A stretch of 64,000 nucleotides of DNA from Xestospongia bergquistia. Lineage: Eukaryota; Porifera; Demospongiae; Haplosclerida; Petrosiidae. Position 1 is the stretch's first letter. Every line of letters starts with the position of its first letter. The notes under the pieces are model-generated. The model was not told the DNA's origin and did no database searches. It was given only the letters and a program-made list of their open reading frames with translations. Below, one piece after another: positions 1-17,200 of this stretch. The stretch spans positions 6,615,821-6,679,820 of the forward strand of contig OZ014417.1 in NCBI GenBank assembly GCA_963965975.1, written 5' to 3'. The translations under genes and the position numbers were made by a program.

Positions 1-140
1 GTAGTATAGCCATAAACATAGACTTATGTTGTAATAGAGTAATCTGAGGAGTCCATGATAAAATAAAGTATTTCTTTGTGTCTAGTTCTAAGAACATGTT
101 GATTAATTAGACACCATACCACAGAATATTCCGGAGTTAG

Positions 141-488
141 GTTGGTGTACAACTCAAACCTCATCAGGTGACCTCTCAAACTATTAAGGAGAGTATTGAG
201 ACAATAAAGTTGAGAGGATATCGTGAAAAGGCTCAAAAGATGAGACAGATCATGAAGAGAGCAGGAGGTGTGGATAAGGCAGCAGATCTTGTGGAGTTCT
301 ATGTTAATGTTGGTTATGATCACCTGATACCAGGTCTTGTCAAGTACAAATGGAGCTGGATACAATACTACAATATTGATGTACATGTTACACTACTGTG
401 TATCATATTGATCATTAATTGTATAGTTAAAGTATGTAAGTGTTGCTGTAAATGTTGTTGTCTAAAGGATCAACAAAAAATAGAATGA
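141..488 (+). CDS. UDP-glucuronosyltransferase, C-terminal exon (partial)
   Basis: Last exon of a UGT-family glycosyltransferase, which transfers a sugar from a UDP-sugar to small lipophilic acceptors; animal members are ER membrane proteins. The reading runs GVQLKPHQVTSQTIKE, then a basic helix, then AADLVEFYVNVGYDHL, the end of the UDP-sugar-binding half, followed by a W-x-QYY-x-DV segment, one membrane span (VTLLCIILIINCIV) and a short tail. This order matches UGT C-termini. The likely acceptor AG is at 139-140 because the frame has a stop at 138-140 just upstream. The tail is unusual: it has seven cysteines around two lysines (KCCCKCCC) and no clear terminal KKxx signal. The rest of the gene lies left of the window. 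The family call is firm; the exact exon start is likely. Confidence 0.8.
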   Translation, partial: VGVQLKPHQVTSQTIKESIETIKLRGYREKAQKMRQIMKRAGGVDKAADLVEFYVNVGYDHLIPGLVKYKWSWIQYYNIDVHVTLLCIILIINCIVKVCKCCCKCCCLKDQQKIE

Positions 489-1421
489 CAGTTTGTATTA
501 GAAATAGACTAAAATGGTCAAACTAATGCACATTATTTGATTTTGTATTATATGTCACATTCATATGTGTGAATCTTAAATCAGAAAACTTTTGTTAGAT
601 TTAAATAATTTTTTTTGATTCACAAGTATTAATTTCTGCTTTTTCCGTGGTTATACATAATTTTTTAATTGTCATTGGTCAGTTCAGATTTTCGTCATTA
701 TAGCAACCACAAACATTTATATTACACCTGGATTTATGATGATAATATATTAATTAATGACCTTAGTATTATAATAGATGAAAACGTATAGAAACATTAT
801 TTATTCACTAGAGTTTACTGGCATCTGTAAAAGAGAAAAATGTATTACCTCATTAAAATGAATGAAGGAGATGGTAGCAAAATGTCACATGATATTACAC
901 AATATACACAATTTATTGCAATCATGCACAACAATATTTTTTATCAATTGATCTAATATATTATATATACAATCAAAATCACCATATAGATTAGTTAAAT
1001 CAACCAATTTATTTTTACAGTAAATAGTAAACCAAATATTATAGCAACTATTTACATTAAGTACAAAGAGTGCAAATTAACGAATAAAGATATAAATAAC
1101 AAATAAATAATAATATATATATAATATATATATACTATGACACAAATTTGATAAATACCTGTAAAACAAAAGTAAGTTCAATTATAACAGAACTTAATGA
1201 CATTCACTGTGTATATATTCAAAGTTATATTATACAGACTGGTGAAATATAATGAAAATTGTCAACATATATATATACATATTATATCAATTATATACAT
1301 AATATATTCATGCATAAAGTATTTCAAAATTCAATTTTACTATAAATAATGTGGTCCTAAAGTAAATAAATACAATGTAGTTTATATGTGATATCACATA
1401 TCAGATTATCTCTTCATTATA
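489..1421. other. AT-rich intergenic region
   Basis: Separates the convergent 3' ends of the UGT fragment and the MFSD1-like gene. It is strongly AT-rich with runs of TATATA (about 1110-1135 and 1265-1300). I see no open reading frame of note, RNA gene or convincing repeat. Confidence 0.6.
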
Positions 1422-2801
1422 TCATGTCTGTAGACACTGCATGGTTTCATGTCTACGATCAGAATTCTGAATAGTATAAGAAAAACGTTCTCCCTTAAGC
1501 TTTTTCAGTTTGTATTTCCATATTTTCCCAGAAATATTAGTTTTATAATTTGTGAAATATAAATGAAAGATTAGGAAAACAATGCCTAAAGTGAGCAAAC
1601 TAATTAAAAAGATCTCCAAAATGAAGTAACCAGATCTATCAATGATAGTTCCAGATGCAAGATCTACAACAGAATAGCCAATGTTAAAGCATCCAAACAG
1701 AAATCCAAATCCTGTACTCAGTTGGCGATTGTCAACCAGCATTGAAATGCTTACATTAACTGCTGTATAGAAAATACTAAATGACAATCCATTGATTATA
1801 GTGACAATAAAAGGAATATACACTGAAGAAATTGATAGAACAACTAATATATGAGCTCCAATATATAATATAAAACTAATAAGTTCCCAATATGTATGGA
1901 ATCCAATCCAATCAATCATTAAGCCAAAGATAGGTGAAGCTACAATTGGGACTACATATGATAGCATATTTGCTACATTAGCCATGTTTGTATTTAAACC
2001 AAATTTACTTAAATAAAAGACTTGTCCAACAGCTACAAATGGATAGAAAACACCAAAATAAAATGTCGCTGCTATTGCAATCAACCAAAAGTTTATGCCA
2101 AAGTTTTTACAATCTTTGAAAGAACATTTCAGACCTCTTTTCTTTGATCGGTTCAATAATGACTCAGCTCTTTTGTCAAAAATAGCAGCCATTGTTGATG
2201 TTATAATACATAATACCAATAGAGCAACTCCTATTAAAAAAACCATACCAAGACGAGATAATCCACTCTCATTGATGTAACCAAAACTTTCATATAATGG
2301 TCCATTTAGAAGAAGTCCAGCTGCACCTCCAAGACGATTAAATGATGATGTTATTGCAAATACAAACGCCAGCCATTTCCCTTTAAACCACAGTGCAGCT
2401 AAAGCAGATGTTGCTAACACAACTCCCTCAGCACCTATGCCTAAAACAAAACGACCCAATAACATCAACCAATATGTATTAATAAAACATCCCAAAGCTA
2501 TTATAATTTGACCAACAGTGGACAAAATTACAACAATCACTATCCCTCTGCTAAGACCTAGAAATCGATCAATGATAATTCCAGAAAGTAAAGCTGTTAC
2601 AATAGATGGCCAGGAATAAACAGAGTACAGGAGAGTATATTGTGTAGAATCTACCTTCATTACTTGAATGATAGTTTCTTCAAGACCTCCTGGTATGTCG
2701 TAGACAAAGTTGACAACAAACTTGACTACACATATTGATATCAAAATTATACATTTATGCGACCATTTGTTAGAATTGAAACAGCAATATTTAGAAGGCA
2801 T
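1422..2801 (-). CDS. MFSD1: MFSD1-like major facilitator transporter
   Basis: Intact single-exon 459-residue membrane protein with about 12 predicted spans. Family marks: an SVYSWPSIVTALLSGIIIDR segment (TM2 and the following D-R motif), GRFVLGIGAEG, ALWFKGKWLAFVFA, a central cytosolic loop with DKRAE, WLIAIAATFYFGVFYPFVAVG, a second-half SPIFGLMIDW motif, and an STGFGFLFGCFNIGYSVVDLASG...D-R-SGY-F-LE segment. These align block for block with what I know of animal MFSD1, the lysosomal dipeptide exporter that works with the accessory subunit GLMP. Human MFSD1 is of similar length. The start is the first Met at 2801, and stops lie close upstream. An intronless copy among intron-rich neighbours could be an old retrocopy or simple intron loss. 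Lysosomal location is inferred from the family. Confidence 0.85.
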   Translation of the reverse strand: MPSKYCCFNSNKWSHKCIILISICVVKFVVNFVYDIPGGLEETIIQVMKVDSTQYTLLYSVYSWPSIVTALLSGIIIDRFLGLSRGIVIVVILSTVGQIIIALGCFINTYWLMLLGRFVLGIGAEGVVLATSALAALWFKGKWLAFVFAITSSFNRLGGAAGLLLNGPLYESFGYINESGLSRLGMVFLIGVALLVLCIITSTMAAIFDKRAESLLNRSKKRGLKCSFKDCKNFGINFWLIAIAATFYFGVFYPFVAVGQVFYLSKFGLNTNMANVANMLSYVVPIVASPIFGLMIDWIGFHTYWELISFILYIGAHILVVLSISSVYIPFIVTIINGLSFSIFYTAVNVSISMLVDNRQLSTGFGFLFGCFNIGYSVVDLASGTIIDRSGYFILEIFLISLLTLGIVFLIFHLYFTNYKTNISGKIWKYKLKKLKGERFSYTIQNSDRRHETMQCLQT

Positions 2802-3312
2802 CTTTTCTTAAACAAAGGCAGGAAGTCACACCCTCTGTGGATTGTTATAATTAATACTTATAGTTAGGGGTGGGGATAAGTTTATACAAAGTATACCAGA
2901 CACTAACCACACCCTAATAATTCACTTATAACCGGAAGTAGTTAACAATAATTAACTTATTGATCAGTTTTATATTCAGATACAATGTTTTAGTTGGGAG
3001 CAGACCAATGTAGATAACTTAGTAATTTTTAAAGTATTTTATCCTAAATCTTCAGCTGTTGTTGTTGGCTTAATCAAATAAAGTTGAAAAGAGGCAATGT
3101 TCCCAAATAGTCTTATCAGTCTGATCTGAACACTACATCAAATCAAAATGGTGGTGTAAATGACATCATTTCAAGTTCTGGTTATTTAGTCTTTTGTAAG
3201 TAATAATAATCATCTCTGAATAAAATATATCATAAATGAAAATTTTATTTTGTTTAATAAAATTTTCATTAAACTAACTCTGATCTATTAAAATAATTTA
3301 AACATAAGTTAC
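2802..3312. other. Intergenic: MFSD1 5' flank and BCAS3 3' flank
   Basis: Both neighbours are on the minus strand, so this holds the 3' untranslated region of BCAS3 and the promoter side of MFSD1. An inverted AT-rich motif (GAAAATTTTATTTTG...AATAAAATTTTCATT, about 3238-3271) could form a small hairpin. Nothing else is recognised. Confidence 0.45.
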
Positions 3313-10081
<6,769 letters not shown>

Positions 10082-10259
10082 ACTCCGTCATTAGCGCTAG
10101 TACAGATTACTAATGGTGGTTTAATGAATATGGAGTAGAGAGTGAGGTAGTATCACAATGAATTCCTGACTTCACTGGCGGTTCTTACAGGGTTAAATTA
10201 TTTTCCGGTTAATTAATATTATTAATGAAGTTCAAGAAGGGTTAAAATTATTTGAAGGC
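10082..10259. promoter_or_regulatory. Probable bidirectional promoter BCAS3 / PIGS
   Basis: Only 178 bp separate the divergent start codons of BCAS3 (minus) and PIGS (plus). Both transcripts must start here or overlap. I see no clear TATA box at a usual distance, and the segment is richer in G+C than its surroundings near 10085-10190. Shared control is an inference from spacing. Confidence 0.55.
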
Positions 10260-11147
10260 ATGGCTGAGCACACAACCACTACTACAGACCACACATCACA
10301 AGAAGACTCAAGATATGGTCAGAAATTAGCATTGCTAAGTTATGTAATAGTTGCTGTATTCGTTGGAGTACCATTATGGTGGAAAACAACAGAGGTATAT
10401 CGTTCACCTCTACCATATACACAAATTAATGAATTAGCTAATAAACAAGTGAGTCTTAATTATAAGGGGGAGGAGTCTATCAGGGTATGACCAATGTATT
10501 TTAATTAATTGTACATTATCAAGAGGAGATAAAATGAAAGAACATATAATTGTATGACAATTGTAAAGATTATGAACCAGAAATATATCACATATACATT
10601 ACATTACTTAATACATAATGTTTCTATAATACAGTGAGTGTCAACACACTCTTTGTATTTAGTTTATGATCATATATCATTAATTATATATTAGATATAA
10701 TTAATTAATTTTATATGATAATATCACATATAATTTCCTCTAGTTTCCATCAGTTGTCCCCTGTATTGTGAATGTAGTGAGTCTTGTTAATGGATTACAG
10801 TTATCATCATTAGATCAACTTAATAAAACTGGTATGATAACAACAATATAATATGTTAACATATCAAATAATATGATTGTTTAAACTTTTTTGTAATTTC
10901 AATCATATAATTTCATAATGTATCTATTACGTCATATTATTTTGTCTATTTTAGTACCTATTAAAGACTCTACAATTACTGTTGTATGTCAACTTAGACC
11001 AGTATATCCAGGTATATAGAGTATTACTATATTGTGTCATGTGTTATATTTGTGTCTTTAGATCAATTAGAACAGAATAGTATCTTGAATGACTTGAAAA
11101 GAAAGATTAATAGTAGTATGTTAAACCTTATCTCACTTTCCATCTTC

Positions 11148-11208
<61 letters not shown>

Positions 11209-14200
11209 CTCCTCTCTTTTATACACACACATAGATGCCATCAATCAATCAATAGGTCACTATACAGTATATATAGTACCAAAAGATGCTTTTAATAATA
11301 GTAATATTGTTTCCACTCAGAGATATGCAGTCATTGAATATAATGATAGTAAGTTAAGTCAAACTAAACTAACTGTTAGACTACATTTAACTTCTCTCTA
11401 TATGTACATATACATATATACTGATATAATCTCAAGAACACAATATTTAACCCTGTAGATGATGGTACATTCATGAAGACACTAAATGAAGTAGCTGGTA
11501 CTCTATGCGGAATAGATACAATCTCTTCCCTCCTCAGTGGTACATTGAGCAGTCACAATATCAAGGTAGTTTTAATAATTATACTATATTAGTAGTTTAT
11601 AGCAATAAGAGTAGTATAGAAGATATGAGAATCATGATTTATATAGACTGTGTTCCTTTACTGTAGCCTGATCTACAGACTTTAAGAAGAGTAAAGGCAT
11701 CACCTGGTATATAACACCATACCATCTATAGTGTTGTCATTACTTTATTATAGGTTATCATATCACTGTAGTTCTTATAAACTCTGATCCAACATCAACT
11801 ACTGTACGTTGGAATATAGAAGATGCTACAAATAGTAAGTCAGGAAGTATTAAATACAATATACTTATAATAGCTATTGTATTAATAGATCAACAGTAAT
11901 ATTTTGTACTCACTACAATTATTCTTTGTAGCATTTTTGTTACCTTTCTTACATGATGAGGGTATTTCAAAGTTAAGTAACTACACAGTGAGTTCACAGG
12001 TAATATAATATTATTATGAGTAGTAGTAATTTATACTCAACTATATTAATAGATATTTTATTACACTGATGTTCATTTAAAATCTACTTATTCTGCCAAA
12101 CACTCATCATATCAAGTACAAGCTAGTGAACTCCCCACAATGATCAGTAGTGTAGAAGCTAAACTAGGTCAGTTATTACAAATAGCTCACTAACTGATAT
12201 ATACCACTATATTACAATATTATTATTATGTTATATCACTATATAATACCACTATATTACTATATTATTATTATGTTATATCACTATATAATACCACACT
12301 ATATTATTACTATATTACTATATTATTATTATGTTATATCACTATATAATACCACACTATATTATTACTATATTACTATATTATTATTATGTTATATCAC
12401 TATATAATACTACTATATTATATCACTATATAATACTACTATATTATATCACTATATAATACTACTATATTCTATCACTATATAATACTACTATATTGTA
12501 TCACTATATAATACCACTATATTACTATATTATTATTATGTTATATCACTATATAATACTACTATATTGTATCACTATATAATACTACTATATTCTATCA
12601 CTATATAATACTACTATATTCTATCACTATATAATACTACTATATTCTATCACTATATAATACTACTATATTCTATCACTATATAATACTACTATATTCT
12701 ATCACTATATAATACTACTATATTATATCACTATATAATACCACTATATTACTATATTATTATTATGTTATATCACTATATAATACCACTGTTACAGAGT
12801 GACTAGAACTCGTTCTTAACGTTTTAGTATTGATAATAAATTTATTAAAACTAGTCATCTCATAATACATGAATGTTTGGTTCATTTATAGTTCCCGGCC
12901 TGGATCACTTCCGTACGGCTGGACTGCTTCGGGTTTTTCTCCCAGTATTTGGATTGGTCCACCTCGGTCGTGATCCGGGCAAGTGATCTCCTTGCTCCCG
13001 CTTCCGGTCTTCTCCGTCACATTTCCTCCCTCCATCTTTAGTGCGAAGCACGGGTCTTGTGAAATTCGTGACAAGGCGTCCGCGTTAGCGTTTTCACATC
13101 CCTTACGGTGAGTCACAGTAAAAGTGTACGGTTGAAGAGCTAGACTCCATCGTGTGAGCCGTGCGTTCTTATCTTTGAATCGCTGGAGCCATTGTAAAGC
13201 CCGGTGATCTGTCTGGATCACAAAGGGTTTTCCCAACAAATATGTTTCAAATGCCCGAATGCCGAGTACTACCGCAAGACACTCTTTTTCTACGACGGAG
13301 TAATTTCGTTCCCTTGGGAGTAGTTTTCGGCTGAAGTAGGCGATTGGTCGGTCTTCCTCGCTACCCTGGCTGAGGACAGCTCCCACCCCCACGTTGGAAG
13401 CATCGGTCTGCAGGATGAACGTTTGGGTGAAGTCTGGGTTCTTCATTAATTTCGCTGAGGTTAGAGTGTCTTTCAGCCGTTGAAAAGCATGTTCAGTACG
13501 CTCGTTCCATTCTACTTGTTCAGGCTGTTGCTTTCTGGTCAGTTCTGTTAAAGGTTCAGCTACGCTAGCATAATTTTTTATAAATCGTCTATAGTAGCCA
13601 GTCATCCCTAAAAAGGTCCTTACATCTTTCTTGGTACGAGGTCGAGCCATTTCTCGGATTGCGGCTACTTTGCTGGTTTCCGGCTGTACCCCTCCTCTTC
13701 CTATCCTATGGCCCAAGTATGTACACTCCTGTGCTCCAAAAGTGCATTTCTTGAGTTTAACCGTCAGTCCTGCTTCTTGTAGACGTTTGAACACTTCTGC
13801 TATGTGATCTAAATGTTCCGCCCAGTTGTTACTACAGATTACTACGTCGTCTAGGTATACCCCAGTGAATTTCTCCGTCCCTCGTAGTACTGTGTCCATC
13901 AATCTCTGGAACGTTGCAGGTCCTCCGCTTAGCCCAAAGGGCATCACCGTAAACTGGTATAACCCGTTAGGTGTGGTAAAGGCTGTCTTTGCTTTGTCCT
14001 CACCCGTCAGGGGCACCTGCCAGTAGCCTTTTGCTAAATCAAGGGTGGTTATAAATGCTGCTCCTCCAATTGCATCTAACAGCTCGTCTACTCTTGGCAT
14101 AGGGTAGGCGTCAAACGTCGTAACTTGGTTCAATCTCCGGTAGTCCACACAGATTCGTATATCACCGTCCTTCTTGGTTACAACTACAATAGGAAAAGCC

Positions 14201-17200
14201 CATTCGCTAGAGGATTTTTCAATGATGCCGTGGCGCTCCATCTCTCGGAGCTCCTGTCCAACCTTCTCTCGGTACACTATGGGAACCCGATAGGGTTTTA
14301 GTCGTATCGGTTGTGCTGTCCCCGTCGGTATTCTGTGCGTCAGTAAATGGGTCTGTCCTGGTTGATCCTTAGTGACGTTCGGAAAATGTTTCAGCCGTTC
14401 TCCCAGCTGGTTTTGTTGTTCGGCTCCCAGTTGCTCTCCGACTCGAAGAGAGTCTCCTCCTTCCCAGCAATAATCTACAATCCCGGGGTCTTCTTTAATT
14501 ACATTAGCAAATGCTGTCTCCCTCTGATGCCACTTCTTTAGCAGATTAATGTGAACAACCTTACTACTTCCCCGTTCAGGCATCATAATTTCATAATTGA
14601 CTTTCCCCAGCCTCTTCTTGACTTCGTATGGTCCTTGCCATCTCCCCTGGAACTTCTTCGTACTATCTGGAAGGAGTAGCAACACTTGATCTCCCTCTTT
14701 CAGCTCCATTTCTCTGGCTTTCCTGTCGTACCACTGCTTGCATTTCTGTTGTGTCATCTTCAAATTCTCGTGAGCTAGTTCACTTGCTAGCTCCATCCTT
14801 TCTCGGGTTTTCATTACATATGTGAGAATGTCATCCATCTCCTTCTCACCACTACTCCAACTCTCCTTAAGCACATCTAGAGGTCCTCTCACGTCTCGAG
14901 AGTAGATCAGCTCAAAGGGTGAGAATCCTGTTGATTCTTGTGGCACTTCCCTATACGCAAATAGCACATATGGTAACATCACATCCCAACTATGGTTTTC
15001 TCCAGCTAACACTCGTCTAAGCATTGACTTTAGCGTCTGGTTGAAACGTTCAACCAATCCATCCGTCTGTGGATGGTACGGGCTTGTCTTGATGGCCTTG
15101 ACTCCTAGTAATTCATTGAGCTTTTGTAAAAATTGAGAAGTAAAATTAGTGCCCTGGTCTGTTAAGATTTCCTCGGGTATCCCGTAGCGGGCGAACATTT
15201 CGATCAACTTCTCTGCTACTGTGGGTGCTGTAAACGTCCGTAGTGGGAATGCCTCGGGGTACCTCGTAGCATAGTCACACACCACCAAGATGTACTGATT
15301 CCCCTTTCTAGTCCTGGGCAATGGTCCGACTACGTCCATTGCAATACGTCTGAATGGTTTATCCATTATTGGCATTGGTATCAGGGGTACTTTTTCTCGT
15401 TTCTTTGCCACTCTCTGACAGGCGTCACAGGACTCGCAATATTTCCTGACGTCCTGGAATAGTCCTGGCCAGAAGAACCGCTTGAGAATTCGTTTAGTTG
15501 TACGTTCCCGTCCCAGATGACCAGCCATAGGCACGTCATGGGCCAAACGTAATACGTTTGACCGATACGATCGAGGTAATACTACTTGGTCAATGACCTC
15601 TTCAGGTCTATCTCTAGGATGCCATCGTCGACATAGCAGTCCTTGATGGTCAATTACTTGCTCTGCTTTCTCCTGCTCCTTCCACTTTTGCACCTCTGGA
15701 TCAGCCCTCTGCTCCTCAATGAGCCTCCCTGTGGCTGTCTCTTTCGTTCCCCTCAGATAACGATCATTGTGAGTCCGTTTTTCTCCACGGGTCATCTTTT
15801 TGCGCGATCACTCGGCTCCTTTTCATCTCCACTTAGATAGTCTTCCTCTTGCTCTGCCTCAAATGTAGGAGCATCACACTCCTTAGTTTCACCATTTGTC
15901 TTCACTTCCTCAGTAGAACCTGTTGGCTGAGTTCCTTGTTTTTGGGTAGCATGAGCTTGAGCCCTCGTAGTGATGGCGTATGTCCGTCCCGAGTCCAACA
16001 GCCCTGTCAGGTCGAGTTGTCCTGGCTGTTGTGGTCCTTTGTGATCAGCTAGCATCTGATCCAGCACTGTCGAGTTTGTCTGATCGGGCTGCTGTTGAAC
16101 AGCTGACTGTAGTGTCTTGAGCGCTTCCCGCTGCTCCTCTTTACTAAGTCGCGGCAAGATATGCCGCACCAAAGGCACATCGGCCCCCAGTAATACATCC
16201 TCAGGTAGATCAGCCGCAACTGCTACCTCCCTATCGTACTCTTCTCCATCCAGGGTAATCTTCACTCTGGCCAATGGACACTTAGTCTTTTGTCCATTGG
16301 CACTCCAGAGCTCTATGAAGCCTCCAGTCTTCATGGCCTCGGACACAAATTTTGAGTGTACTGACGTCTTCGTACTGCCAGTATCCAACTGAATTCGGTT
16401 TGTAGTGAGACCATTCACTGTCCCAGTACACTGGTATGCATGATTGCCCTTACCTTTAGCTCCTCTTAGCACGAGGGCTTTCTCTAGGCACTGTCGAGCA
16501 TAGTGTCCCGGTTTGCCACACTTATAACAAGTTACCTTCTTTTGAGGGTCCCCTTCAGCCAACTTCTCCTTCTTCCCTTCATATCTTACAGGTGTCGAAT
16601 TATACCGCCGATCCGACCGAGTGCTATCTCTACTCCAAGTAGCGCTCCCACTTCGTTGGATACCATGACTTTCGGCTCGATTAATAGTCGAATTCTCTCG
16701 TGTCTTCTCTGATACCAAGTAGACTTGCATCAACTCTGCCATTGCATATGGATCTGGCGGCTGCTCTCTGACTATCCACTTTTTCATTCCTTCGTTCATT
16801 CCTTGTACCATTTGTTCCATAGCTACTTTTTGTCGCATCTGTTCCTCTCCTTTGTCAGGTGTCAACCACCGACTTGTCAGTTTCATAGCTTGTATCGCAT
16901 ACTCTTCAGGTGTCATCTTGCTGTTGAATTTGAGGTTCCTCAGACTCTGCCTGCTGCCCTCTTCCGTTACATTGAACCGCTTCCGTAACACCTCCTTGAC
17001 TTCTGCGTACGTCTCTGTGTAAGTAAGGCCTCCACAAGCGTCCCTTGCCCTGCCTTGTAGCTTTGGTATCAGATGTACCACCCACTCATCTCTTGGCACT
17101 TGATGTAACCGCATCATTCCTTCAAACGTTTCCAAGAATCTTTCGATATCCTCACCTTCCTGGTAGATGGCCATCTCGATGCGTGTTCTTTGAGGTGCGA

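Noticed and set aside
2095-2280. Plus-strand ORF opposite the MFSD1-like gene
   Set aside because: Antisense shadow of the conserved central loop of the transporter.
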